From: Simmondsia chinensis
Taxonomy: Eukaryota > Streptophyta > Magnoliopsida > Caryophyllales > Simmondsiaceae
Direction of reading: 5' to 3'
Length of the DNA stretch: 64,000 nucleotides
Assembly (NCBI GenBank): GCA_018398585.1
Contig: JAGTTD010000002.1
Coordinates: 31,488,186 to 31,552,185, forward strand
In this document: in pieces, positions 44,132 through 56,090 of the stretch
How the letters are laid out: each line of letters starts with the position of its first letter
Position numbering within the stretch: the first letter of the stretch is position 1
Made by a program: the position numbers and the translations under genes
The notes under the pieces: model-generated
The model's database searches: none
Seen by the model: only the letters and a program-made list of their open reading frames with translations
Told to the model about the DNA's origin: nothing

Positions 44132-44700
44132 ATTCCCCCACCATTTTCAAAATACAATCAATCTCAAAATAACATCTCGAATAAAGGACACCTTATTGTG
44201 CATCAACGAGGGTGTCTCCCGATTGAACCCCCGGCTAGTGAAAGGACCATACAGTTAATCAGAACAAAAATGGTAGACCAAGCTTGAACCATACAACCCA
44301 TTTGACTAACCGGCTATCCAATCACGCACAAGATGTACTCCCCGTACACCCTCTACAACTCCCAGATCGACACATTTGTGGCCTTGTGTCCTGTACCCTT
44401 CGTGAGTGTTTCAGAGCCAAACCCTTAGTCAAAAATCACCCATTTGAAGCGGCCAAACTTCAACACACACTAAGGTGGACCTCATTGATCATGTCCCTGC
44501 GATGCGACATTCAATAAGTTCTAAAAACCAGATCCATTAAGAGCGTTGGCTCATCCTCTTAGAATCTTTGACGCAAGTATCAAGCACTTCCCACTCGGGA
44601 TGGAAAAATTCTCATTTAGTGCTCGTTGTCACACAGATGACAAGTCTCTCTCATTGAACCCAAGACCTAGCATCATCCTAGGTGTCAAGTTGAGGGCCTA
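44132..44700 (-). other. 3' untranslated region of the copia element
   Basis: This is noncoding DNA between the pol stop at 44701 and the polypurine tract. I see no conserved motif or gene in it. Confidence 0.7.
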
Positions 44701-47700
44701 TCATGGGTGACTAATAAAGACAAGTTTCAGCCCCATCCCTTCATTTGTTTTGGGAACCAAGTCTCTAGTCAAGCCTTTTGTAAACGGATCCGTTAGATTT
44801 TGACCGGTTCTCACGAAGTCCACAGTGATGACACCTTCTCGAATAAGGTGTCTCACTATACTATGCCTTACACCAGTGTGTTTGGACTTCCCATTGTACA
44901 CCTCACTGTACGCTTTAGAAAGTGTAGCCTGACTATCACAATAGATAAATATCGGTGAGATCGGCTTAGGCCACAGAGGTATCTTATACAAGAGATCCTT
45001 TAACAACTCGGCTTCCTTAGCCACAAACGCAAGAGCTATAAACTCTGCCACCATAGTTGAATTAGATATGCAAGTCTGTTTCTTGGAACCCTAAGAAATC
45101 GCACCCCCACCAAGTAGGAATACCCACCCACTTGTGGATGCATGATCCTTCACATTGGAGATCCAACTTGCATCAGAGTACCCCTCCAAAATAGGTGGAT
45201 ACCCTACATAAGAAAGACCATAACTCATAGTCTTCTTAAAGTACTTCAATACAAGATCCATAACATTCCAGTGGCTCTTACTTGAATTGCTAGTATATCT
45301 ACTCAGCTTTCCAACAGCAAAGGCTATGTCAGGCCTTGTGCTCGTCACGGCATACATAAGACAATCAATGTGCTGGGCATATCTCAATTATGACACTGGA
45401 GCGCCCTCATTCGGTACTAATTTCACACTAGGGTCCATTGGAATGAACGTTAGTGCACACTCATCAAAGTGGAATCTTTTCAAAATATTTTCAACGTAGT
45501 GAGACTGTGTTAAGGAAATGGTAGCACCTTTCCTTACAATTCTTATACCGAGAATTATCTCCGCCGCAACCATGTCTTTCATAGCAAAGTTTTCCGAATA
45601 TCAGCATGTCATTGATATACAAACATATAATGACCCCTTTGCCATTATCAAACTTGCTATAGACACATTTATCTGATTCATTTATAATGAATCCGTTATT
45701 TAAAACAACACTATCAAACTTTTAGTGCCACTGCTTCGGGGCTTGTTTTAGCCTATACAGAGAACATATGAGTTTACATACTTTTCTCTCTTGGCCAGGA
45801 ACAACAAAACCTTTCGGTTGTTCCATATACACTTACTCTTCTAGCTCACCATTCAGGAATGCCGTTTTGACATCCATTTGGTGTATCGCTAATTTAGAAA
45901 TTGAGGCAAGGGCTATCAATACCCTTATCATCAATATTCTTACCACAGGGGCATATGTGTCAAAGTAGTCCAACCCATGTTTTTGGGTGAACCCTCTAGC
46001 CACCAATCGGGCCTTGAACTTATCAATCGTTCCATCGACCTTCATCTTCTTCTTGAAGATCCATTTACACCCAATGGGCTTACTTCCTTGTGGAAGGTCC
46101 ACTAGGATCCAGGTATTATTGCATAAGATGGAATCCATCTCATCATTCACAGCCTCTCGCCAAAAGGAGGCATCATGAGACCTCATCGCCTCATTAATTG
46201 TCATGGGATCAGCTTCCATGACACAACAATATGGAGCCACTTGGTCCACATCATTCCTCGAACCTTCTACCAAAAACGTGTAGAAGTCCGAACCGAAAGA
46301 TTACTCTTTCCTTGCTCTCTTACTTCTTCGAAGTTCTAGAGCAATTGTAGGGACATCTTCCCTCTCATGGCGAACATCGTCATATGAAACTTGAGTGTTA
46401 CTCTCAATCGGTACATGATCCCTCGATCTAGGGATAAAGGTAAACCGATTCTCATCAAATATGGCGTCTCTCGATTCTATGATTGTATTCACATTGATAT
46501 AATCATTAGATTCAATCACATAGAACCGATACGCCTTACTATGAGGCGCATACCCAACAAAGATGCAATCAATGCCGCTTTCACCTAACTTTTTACGTTT
46601 AGGCTTAGGGACTTTAACAACTTCCCTACACCCCCACACCTTTAGATAGTTCAAATTAGGGGGTCATTTGTTCCACAGTTCATATGGGGTTATTTTATTT
46701 CTCTTGTTTGGAACTCGATTTAATATATGACAGGTTGTTAGCATCGCCTCACCCCAAAACCCATCGCTAAGACCGGAGTAGGATAATATTGAGTTAACCA
46801 TTTCAGTTAAAGATTGGGTTTTCCTCTCAGCCACGCCATTCTATTGTGGCATATATGGAGGAGTTATCTCATGTATAATTCCAATGGTTTCAAAATACAT
46901 TGGATCATAGGATTCCCCACCACAGTCCGACCTAAGGCGCTTGAGGAAGGTCTCACAGTGTAATTCGGTTTTTGCTTTAAATGCTTTAAATCTATCAAGC
47001 GAGTCATCTTTGTGATTTACGAGATATACATAACAGAATCTCGAGCTATCATCTATAAATGTTATAAAATATCTCTTTCCACCTAAACTCGGTGTATTCT
47101 TGAAATCACATAAGTTGCTATGTGCCAGGTCTAGTGGATTAGTCTCTCTTTGCACCGATGGAAATGGCAATCTCGTTATTTTAGTTAACATGCACGTTTT
47201 ACACTTATCATCAACCTTATCTATTTGAGGTATCAACAAAGAATTAACCATTGCAAACAATCTACGAAAATTCACATGACCTAATCTATGATGCCACAAT
47301 TATGACAAGTCAAGCATATAAACAGAATTATCGATTTTATTATTAACGTTTATTTTGAACATCCCATTACATAAGTACCCTTTGCCAACAAAGACTCCTC
47401 CCTTTGACAATACAAACTTGTCGGCATCGAAGACCAATTTGAAACCAAACCGATTTAACAGGCCACCGGACACGAGATTCTTCTTCACATCCGGAGCATA
47501 GCATACATCGCTTAAAGTAAGGATTTTTCTGGAGGTAAAAAGCAAATCAACTTTTCCCTTTCCTTTAACCGGTATAGTTGCCCCATTGCCCATGAACAAC
47601 ACAGTTCTGTTGTCCATGGGTTCAAAAGTCATGAAGAATCCCTTGTCCTTACACACATGTCTCGTAGCCCCCGAGTCAACCTACCAAGAATTATCACTCT

Positions 47701-48578
47701 CGACTAGGTTGACTTCCGATATCATCGCCATGAACCTAGCGTTCGAATTTTTGGCGCGATGATCAAGCCCCTTGCCTTTCTTATTTTTAAGGCGGTAACA
47801 GTCCCTACATAGGTGATCGGGCTTCTGACACTCCCAACAAACCAAGTTCGGCCTCTTGTCATTTTTTTTCTTTTGGAAGTGTTCGGTTCTCTTGGTTCCT
47901 TTACTCGACTGGCCTTCTTCTGTGACATTGATTTTACCAACGTCACCAGGGCGGTCTTTGTTGTCATCCTATACCATGTAGCCTTCCTCAATACACAAGT
48001 GGTTAGCCAATTCCTCCATTGACAAATCTTCCTTCTTATGTTTAAGGCTCTTCTTAACGTCTTTCCATGAAGAAGGAAGTTTATCAATCAGGGATGAAAC
48101 AATTATGGTATCATCCATATTCATGCTATGTTGTTTAAAATTATTCAAAATACGTTCAATTTCATGGAATTGCTCCATGACAGGATGATCATCTACTATT
48201 TTATAATTATTAAATTGACTAACCAAAAAATTTTTGCTTGTAGCATCCTTGGCCGTATAGCAAGACTCAAGGGCATCCCATACTTCCTTTGCGATCAGCA
48301 CATTCGAGTAGATGTCAAACAGGGCATAAGTCATACCGTTGAGTATATGCCCTCTACGGATGTAATCATCATTCTCCCATTTCAGTCTGGCCCTCTGCTC
48401 GGAAAAAGTCTCCTCCTCCTTAGAAGCGGGGGACGAAAATGGTGTATTTAAGACAAACACCACATTCAAAGTAGTTATGAGGAAGTGCATCTTCATCTGC
48501 CATCGGCGAAAATTACCGCCCATCAAAACGATATAACTTCATGAAGTTGGCTATCATTTCCCTCAGTGACGAAGCCAT
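44701..48578 (-). pseudogene. Copia gag-pol polyprotein
   Basis: The start is MASSLREMIANFMKLYRF at 48578, with a +1 shift near 48520 before GGNFRRWQMKMHFL. Gag has a UBN2-type capsid (48526-47969) and a zinc knuckle CWECQKPDHLCRDC. Protease has VDSGATRHVC (47680). The pre-integrase motif is LWHHRLGHVNFRRLF (47300-47260). Integrase has FITFIDDSSRFCYVYL and LRSDCGGESYDP. RT has WIFKKKMKVDGTIDKFKARL and HQMDVKTAFLNGELEE, and its active site reads LYINDMLIFG where YVDD is expected. RNase H has IFIYCDSQATLSKAYS and FTKGLTRDLV. In-frame stops replace Gln or Trp at several sites, for example before NGVAER and after DNSW. Confidence 0.92.
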
Positions 48579-48609
48579 ATCCCAAACCAAAATACTTAAA
48601 CCTTAAGAT

Positions 48610-49323
48610 TGTTAGTGTAAATCTGAAAAATATTTGCAAAATCGTTGCAAACGGGTAACCGGAGGATCTCAGGTGTTGAGGCTATGTAATCACTTTCCTT
48701 AAGGTTTATTTCGGTATACGAAATATCCTCGGGGATACAACAATAACCAATATATGAAGCGAGAATGTGTAAAGGGAGCGATCGATAGAGATGTAGAGCG
48801 ATTAACGCTTGTTTTTCACAAGAACACTCAAGAACACAAAGAACTTTTACTCCCAATGTTCTTCAATTCTTTTCCCTTATTCTCATGGATTAATTCCAGT
48901 CCATCAAACAAGTGTCAAATGGGAGAATATATGTGTATCCTATGGAAAAAGACATCCCAAAGAAAAAACCAAGAAGAATCACCAAAAGCCGGGAAAGGGG
49001 TGCGAAGAAAACTACCAGAAAAGCAGTCATGTGTGTCGACACACAGGGTTACTGTGGGAATGTGTGTCGACACACACGGTTTCTCTCTGTGCACTTCTCT
49101 AAAGGGCTGTGTGTCGATACACGGGCCATGTGTGTCGACACACAGCTCTTCCCCTGTGTTGTTGTTGGATTGTGTGTCGACACACATGGCCCATGTGTCG
49201 ACACACACCCCTATCACACTTTAAACACTTGAATAAAACTGGGACAATCTCAAACACATCTTATACATATATCAAATAGTGTTTTACATATTATTCAACA
49301 CTCATTTTGAAAATACATCAACA
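48610..49323 (-). repeat. 5' LTR of the complete minus-strand copia
   Basis: It is 714 bp, with the same ends as 43397-44131. Gag begins 32 bp from its inner edge on the minus strand, and the intervening bases do not match a standard initiator-Met primer site. Confidence 0.9.
49028..49212 (-). repeat. Array of TGTGTCGACACA palindromes, 5' LTR
   Basis: Six copies, mostly exact, occupy the same positions as in the 3' LTR array at 43815-44025. Here the palindromes are better preserved. Confidence 0.9.
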
Positions 49324-49328
49324 AAAAT
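49324..49328. other. Right 5-bp target duplication (AAAAT)
   Basis: AAAAT matches 43392-43396. Confidence 0.8.
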
Positions 49329-49417
49329 CATATATTTTCTCAATCTTTCATTTCTTTAACAGTTTTGGGTAAATCTCTAAATTTCACTTTTTTCTTTCTC
49401 TCAAGCCCTAATCCTAA

Positions 49418-49519
49418 CCATGAACTCTACTCAAATTTCCTCAAGTTTTAGATCAAGGGTCATACAAAGAGATCGGAAGCTCCTTCAAAGAAGAGGCTCG
49501 AAAAAGATGAAGGTGCTTC
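49418..49519 (+). pseudogene. Sirevirus env-like ORF, 5' part
   Basis: This short coding-like stretch (KRSEAPSKKRLEKDEGASSS across the later insertion point) is a basic, Ser-rich N-terminus of the env-like or putative plant transposon protein. It is interrupted by the Reina-like element at 49520 and continues at 55128. Confidence 0.5.
49515..49519. other. Left 5-bp target duplication (GCTTC)
   Basis: GCTTC is identical to 55128-55132. Confidence 0.9.
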
Positions 49520-49863
49520 TGTTACGTTTTCCTTTAATGTTTTGATGTAATAATTCGTGAATTACTTGTATTAGTTTGAATTGCAATATTGGCGCCAAAA
49601 TTAGTTAGGCAAGGGGGGTTCTGGTTGTTAATCTAGCGGGAAATTAGCTTGGTGTTAGGAATTTGAATTCTTGTATCAAATTCCCTTTAAATAGGTTGAT
49701 CTTGTGAATTGTTGAGGTATTCAATGAAAATTATCAATCTCTATGACATAAATTTCTCTTCTCATCTTATTCTCTCTCTATTTTCTCATCTCCTTTCACT
49801 TCTTTCTCATCCCTTACTCTCTTTTCATTAGGTTAAGATCAAGATTCAATCTCGATCTTAACA
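49520..49863 (+). repeat. 5' LTR of the Reina-like element
   Basis: It is 344 bp, TGTTACG to CTTAACA. It contains TTTAAATAGG near 49688, a TATA-like site, and a CT-rich leader. It differs from the 3' LTR at about 12 positions with no indels. Confidence 0.95.
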
Positions 49864-49864
49864 A

Positions 49865-49878
49865 TTGGTATCAGAGCC
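49865..49878 (+). other. Primer-binding site of the Reina-like element
   Basis: TTGGTATCAGAGCC lies 1 bp after the LTR, an initiator-Met tRNA primer site. Confidence 0.95.
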
Positions 49879-49910
49879 TCATTGGCTTCCCAAATTCAGA
49901 TACAATAGCA

Positions 49911-52900
49911 ATGTCCTCCGAGGTTGCATTGACAGGTGGTGTAACCACCAGATCAGCAGCAACCAAGGCAGCTATCAGACCTTTGAATTCTGAAGCATTT
50001 GGCGGCAATGATCCTGCAGGTCAGAATGTTGTCACAAATGGTGATTTGGAGAATTAGTTTAAGGCTTGGGGTGCATACATGTTTGCTCAACTCAAGGAGT
50101 CACAAGTGGAATTAGTTTAGATGTTACAGCAGCAATGGGAGGAGAGGCTGGAACAACGATCTCAACAGGTTGAACTTAAGTTCTCCAATCAGCTCACACG
50201 ACAAGCACGAGAGCTGGAGGAGAAGATTGCATGGAGGTTTGACCGAGAATTACAGCAATTGGATGTGAAATTAGCAGAAATTTGTGAGCAGTTTAGGAGG
50301 CCTAATCCTCCACCGATTCCGGATCCTTTGATACCACCTAGTGTGCTACAAGCTAGTTCCTCTTTGAGAGCTGAAGCATTAAATCGTGAGGTTGAAGATG
50401 GAGTTCCAGTTAGGACTCAAGATGCTGCTAATCCTGAAAGACATGGTCGCAATGAGCATGTTCAACCTCGACCTCCAAACTGGACTGAGGTAACCGAGGG
50501 TCGGGCATCAGAAATCGAACATACTTTCAGAGCTCAAGAAGTAAGTGCGGGTCAGTTAGACAGGCCACCTGATTCTTGGCAGCATCCACGATCAGGAAGC
50601 AATGAGGATTCATCCAATAGCCGTAGTAGCAACCACAGACAGCCTCGGGTGCAGATCGATGCGTTTGATGGTAAGCAACCACATTCATGGCTGAGAAGGT
50701 GTGAGCGTTATTTTCATTTTTATCACATTGATGAATCAGAGAAAGTGCAAATTGTGGCTGTGTACTTGCTTGGAGATCATGAGGTGTGGTTTTATAGCTT
50801 GATAAGAAGTAAACCTTCCATTACATGGTACGAATTTGCCAAGGCTTTATGTGCTCGGTATAGTGATGAGGATGATAGTGATATTGTGGATAAATTTAAT
50901 AAAGTGAAGCAAGAGTCAACTGTCAAGGAGTACATGACCAGGTTTGAGAATCTCCAGGCTAGCATTCTGACTGAAATTGAAGCGTCTGAATCATATTATG
51001 TGTCAGCATTCATAAGTGGTTTGAAGCCTAAGTTGAAGAACTTAGTTAAAGTCGTTGATCCCACTGATTTGTCCACAGCCTTTGCTAAAGCCAAGCTTTA
51101 TGAATCCACGGTCATAGAAGCAGGTGATGCCTCCAGACCTCATGGGAGTACCTCCAGATTTCAGCAAAACACGATCAGAAGCAGGCCTAACAGAATGGAG
51201 GACAGACCGCAGCAGAAGTTGTGCTTCACGTGTAATCAGCCTTATCAATATGGTCACAAGTGCAATCCCAAGTTCCTCATGGCTATGGAGGGAACTAATG
51301 CTGTTGAACACCTTGATGAGGAGGAAATTGCGGACGAGGACACTGAGTCTGATCAGGAAAGTGTGTTGAGCTTGGAAGATGTTGCGATAGAAATTTCAGT
51401 AAAGGCTCTTACCGGTAATGGAGCTCATAGCACAATCCGGATTAAAGGAACAGCTGGTAAGAGGTCCATTATCATTCTCATTGATAGTGGGAGTACTCAT
51501 AGTTTCATAGATCCTAAAGTGGTCAAGAAAGTAGGCCATGAGGTGATCAAAACTCACCCTGTCGCAGTCACCGTGGCTGATGGGAAGATAGTCACTACGC
51601 AGAACAAATGCCAGGGTTTCTCTTGGGTAATGCAAGACCGCAAGTTCAGCTACGACTTTAGAATCCTTCCTTTGGGAGGGTGTGACATGGTGCTTGGGGT
51701 GGATTGGATGAGATCCTATAATCCGGTATTGTTTGATTATGCAAATCTCTCGGTGTCTTTTGATGTACAAGGCACCAAAGTCACTCTGCAGGGGATAGCC
51801 GAACCAGCACACTTGCAAATAATGAAGGGCAGTAAGCTAAAGAAGGGCCTTCAGGGTTGTGCATACCAATGGGTGGGCCAATTGTTTGCCATTTCTTCTG
51901 CTGAAATGGTTGACATAACCGAACCAGAGGTGCAGAATTTAGTTGCTGAGTTTGAGGATGTGTTCGCAGTGCCTAAATCATTACCTCCTAAGAGGAGTTT
52001 GGATCATGAGATTCCTCTCAAAGAAGGTATAGAGCCGGTGAAGATAAGCCTTATAGACACCCTCATGCTCACAGGACCGAGATAGAGAAGCAAGTGGATG
52101 AATTGCTTAAGACTAATTTCATACAAGCTAGCCACAGTCCCTTTGCTTCTCCGATCATTCTTGTCAAGAAGAAAGATGGCACGGTACGTATGTGTATTGA
52201 CTATAGGCAACTCAACTCTATGACTGTGAAGGATAAGTTTCCTATACCAGTTATAGATGATTTGTTGGATGAATTATATGCGGCTCAAGTCTTTTCCAAG
52301 CTGGATCTTTGGCAAGGGTCTCATCAGATCAGAGTGAGTGAGCCTGATGTGTATAAGACTGCATTCCGGACGCACCATGGACACTTTGAATTTGTGGTTA
52401 TGCCATTTGGCTTGACCAACGCACCAAAAACATTCCAGGCTCTCATGAATGATGTCTTCAAACAATTTCTTAGGAAATTTGTATTGGTTTTCTTCGACGA
52501 CATCCTCATTTATAGTGCATCTTTTAAAGAACATTTGAAGCATCTGAGGGAGGTATTTTTGATCATGCGTAAGCATAAATTGTTTCCTAAGTTGGCCAAT
52601 TGTTCATTTGCTCAAACACATCTGGAATATCTCGGCCATGTGATCTCTTGAGATGGAATTGCAACCGATCCTTCAAAGGTCCAAGCTATGATGGAATGGG
52701 CTATTCCGGTCACCTTGAAACAATTGAGGGGTTTTTTGGGGTTAACTGGCTATTACCATAAGTTTGTAGCTAACTATGGAGCCTTAGTCAAGCCCCTAAT
52801 AGATCTGCTTAAGAAGGACTCCTTCAAATGGTCGGAGGATGCTTAAAAGACTTTCGATGCTCTCAAAACTGCAATGTGCAGAGCTCCAGTTTTGGCTATG

Positions 52901-54755
52901 CCGGATTTCTCTTCAAGCTTCATTTTGGAGACAGATGCAAGTGGAAGTGGTATTGGAGCAGTATTGTCTCAAGAAGGGAGACCTATAGCATACCTCAGCC
53001 AAGCCTTGAATGCAAGACATCAAGCTCTTTCCACATATGAGAAAGAGTACCTTGCCATCTTGCTTGCGGTTGATAAGTGGAGGCACTACTTGGATGAGCA
53101 TCATTTCATCATTAAGACTGATCATCAAAGTCTTAAACACTTATTAGAGCAGAAAATTGTCACAAGGATACAAAGAAAAGGGCTATTGAAGATGCTGGAG
53201 CTGAATTACGATATTGAGTACAGAAAAGGCAGAGAAAACTGGGCTGCAGATGCACTGTCATACAAGTTTGAGGGCCATGAGTAGGGTTCCCTTGGAGCTA
53301 TTTCCGTGATTTCTCCTGCTGGATGGAAGAGTTACATCAGTCCTATGAGAATGAACCTTTTGCACAAGAATGTATAGTGGCTGCTAGTATGGGCAAGGCT
53401 GGCAATCAGGCTGCTGGTGCAGACATCTCTGTTACCTGAGGTATTATCAGAATTCAGGGAAAGTTGTATGTTGGTAGCTCTATTGATCTCAGGCACCAGA
53501 TCATCAATGCTGCACACGATTCTTCATGGGGAGGTCACTCAGGCATTGAGGGGACCTATCAGAGACTGAGGCTTCATTTTAGCTGGTCCGGGATGAAGAA
53601 GGAAGTGACTAGTTTTGTGCAAAGTTGTGGGGTTTGCCAACAAACCAAACTTGGTGATCATAGATACCAAGGGCTGCTCCAACCCATACCTATTCCCGAG
53701 GGCATATGGCAGCACATAAGCATGGATTTCATCGAAGGATTACCTAAGTCCGAGGGGAAAGAGGTGATTTGGGTAGTTGTTGATCGGTTCACAAAATCTG
53801 GGCACTTCATTGCTTTGGCTCGACCAGTTACTGCAGAAAAGTTAGCTCGTGTGTTCTTAGACAATATCTACAAGCTTCATGGATTGCCCCAATCCATAGT
53901 TTCAGATAGGGATAAACTCTTTACAAGTCGTTTTTGGAAGGAGTCGTTTGGGCTCTTGGGAATGACTTTGGCTATGAGTTCTTCATACCACCCTCAAACC
54001 AATGGTCAGAAGGAGAGGGTTAACCAATGCATTGAACAATACCTCAGGAGCATGGTATTTAATCATCCTAAGGTGTGGGGAAGGTGGCTTTCTTTGGTGG
54101 AATTTTGGTATAATACCCATTTTCACACTTCCTTGGGCATATCTCCCTTCAAGGCCTTGTTTGGTTATGACCCACCCTCTCCTTTTGGGTTGCAAAGAGT
54201 TGGGACTAATTTGGGTGAAGTAGCTGATATGTTGCAGCAAAGGAAACATGTTTTGCAACAGCTGAAGCACAATCTCACAGAATCTCAAGCCCGGATGAAG
54301 TGGTATGCTGATAAGAAGAGAGTTGATCGAAATTTTGATGTAGGAGACATGGTATACCTGAAATTGCAGCCATATAGGCAATCAACAACAACAGTAAGGA
54401 AAAATGTCAAGCTATGTGCCAGATTTTTTGGTCCTTGCAAGGTGTGGAAAGAATTGGCAAGGTGGCTTATAAATTAGAGTTGCCACCCGACTCCTACATT
54501 CACCAGGTTTTTCATGTTTCCCTTCTTAAAAAGCAGGTTCAAGCTGGTCACCGACCATCCTTGGCTCCCCCAGACGTGGGCTCCAATGGACTTTTGAAGT
54601 TACAACCAGCTGCAGTAGTAGAAGAAGGGCCAGCAGCAGCAGCAGATGTCAGAGTTCAGCAACTTCAGATTAATTGGAGCAACTTGGATGAAGCCTTCAC
54701 CACATGGGAAGAAAAGAATTTTTTGTTGAGTCAATTTCGTTCTTTTCATTCTTGA
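49911..54755 (+). pseudogene. Reina-like gag-pol polyprotein
   Basis: The start is MSSEVALTGGVTTRSAATKA, 48 bp after the LTR. Gag has a coiled coil and the Retrotrans_gag fold (WYEFAKALCARYSDEDDSDI), then a zinc knuckle CFTCNQPYQYGHKC with altered spacing. Protease has IDSGSTHSFID (51480). RT has CIDYRQLNSMTVKDKFPIPV and VFFDDILIYS with intact aspartates. RNase H has LETDASGSGIGAVLS. Integrase has an HHCC finger (CGVCQQTK) and a complete D-D-E triad: MDFIEGLPKSEG, VSDRDKLF and NGQKERVNQ. The C-terminus is KLQPYRQ, then KLELPPDSYIHQVFHVSLLK. Stops are at 50055, 50118, 52649, 52844 and 53282. Frameshifts lie near 52050, between 53284 and 53464, and near 54440. Confidence 0.95.
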
Positions 54756-54770
54756 GGACAAGAATGTTGT

Positions 54771-54783
54771 AAGGGGAGGGAAT
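54771..54783 (+). other. Polypurine tract of the Reina-like element
   Basis: AAGGGGAGGGAAT lies directly before the 3' LTR. Confidence 0.9.
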
Positions 54784-55127
54784 TGTTACGTTTTCCTTTA
54801 ATATTTTGATGTAATAATTCGCGAATTACTTGTATTAGTTTGAATTGCAATATTGGCGCCAAAATTAGTTAGGCGAGGGGGGTTCGGATTGTTAATCTGG
54901 CAGGAAATTAGCTTGGTGTTAGGAATTTGTATTCTTGTATCAAATTCCCTTTAAATAGGTTGATCTTATGAATTGTTGAGGTATTCAATGAAAATTACCA
55001 ATCTCTATGAGATAAATTTCTCTTCTCATCTTATTCTCTCTCTATTTTCTCATCTCCTTTCACTTCTTTCTCATCCCTTACTCTCTTTTCATTAGGTTAT
55101 GATCAAGATTCAATCTCGATCTTAACA
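54784..55127 (+). repeat. 3' LTR of the Reina-like element
   Basis: It is 344 bp with the same ends as 49520-49863. Confidence 0.95.
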
Positions 55128-55132
55128 GCTTC
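55128..55132. other. Right 5-bp target duplication (GCTTC)
   Basis: GCTTC matches 49515-49519. Confidence 0.9.
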
Positions 55133-56090
55133 TTCTTCCTAGGGTCCTAGTTTGATAAATTCCTTTGACCTCTTTCTACAAAAGGAAGTGCTATTTGGTA
55201 GATTTATTGATTGGACTTGGGTTAGGAGAAATAACTTGAGGAATTTATTTGCTTTGTTTGAAGAAGTAAGTTGGATTTAAATTTGTAGTATAAAGGAACT
55301 CGTATAACGGATTTAGTACGCGACTTTTACTTCAACCTCAAAATTTCTAGAACTTCTGCTCTTGAGTTATCCTAAAAAGTACTAGGCCAAGTAATTGGAC
55401 TTGATGCATCTTACATAAATGAATTAGTGGATTTTGAATACGAAGAAGAGGACGGTTTTAATTTTCCCCATGAACTCCACCAATTCCCTCTCCATAAGTC
55501 TCACCATAACTCCTTACTTCAACAAGTTTGGAGTGAAATACCACTTTCTAGACCAATGAAAATAAACTCAAATGATTTAGAGTGATTCTTAAATTGGTAT
55601 ATAAATTGATTTGCATAAAAATCACTCCAAGATGGGATGGCTTCAACTCAGTCTCAAACTTACATTTATTTCTTTTATCTTGGCTCCTAAATGGCTAAAG
55701 AATTAAGCTTGGGGATTTAGTCTTAAAATTTATGTTTCATATCCATTCCCGAAAGACTAATCCCACTTATGGCATGTTTCTTACACTTGTTTTTAAACTT
55801 ACTTGAAATCGATCATCTCTTTCAAACACTATTCCATATCAAGATGACTCTATTAAGACATATTTGAGAAAGAGTTTTGTTCTTCAAAACAATGAATGGA
55901 TAAAGAAGGAAAAAGGATTTAGGAGAATAGAAGAAATGGATGATGCGAGAGAAAGGAAGAAGAAAATTTTGATGAAGAAGGACATGGGATTAATGTGGAA
56001 AAATCTCAACAAGGACCTCAGAAAAGAAGGAGTGTAAGTGATCGGCTTGCTTCCTTGCACTTAAATCTTAAAGAATTTTGCAACGAAACA
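55133..56090 (+). pseudogene. Sirevirus env-like ORF, main part (putative plant transposon protein type)
   Basis: Coding-like segments are NSFDLFLQKEVLFGRFIDWT, WVRRNNLRNLFALFEEVSWI, then after stops YATFTSTSKFLELLL-like and an acidic stretch near 55440 (FEYEEEDGFNFPHELHQF). A charged, Lys/Glu-rich tail lies at 55890-56030. This arrangement resembles the env-like or putative plant transposon protein encoded after pol in Sireviruses. Many frameshifts are present. The identification is moderate. Confidence 0.5.

Larger units (their letters stand above)
43397..49323 (-). mobile_element. Complete Ty1/copia element, 5.9 kb, minus strand
   Basis: Two LTRs of 714-735 bp flank a full gag-protease-integrase-RT-RNase H gene. 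Target duplications AAAAT lie on both sides. It inserted into the leader of the Sirevirus env-like region. Numerous stops and an altered RT active site make it inactive. No initiator-Met primer site is visible inside the 5' LTR. Confidence 0.95.
49520..55127 (+). mobile_element. Complete Reina-like chromovirus (Ty3/gypsy), 5.6 kb
   Basis: It has identical-length LTRs, an initiator-Met primer site, a single gag-pol gene, a polypurine tract and the target duplication GCTTC. Short LTRs, compact size and gag style (FDGKQPHSWLRRCERYF) point to the Reina group. It is the least decayed element in the window but still has five stops and three frameshifts. Confidence 0.93.
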
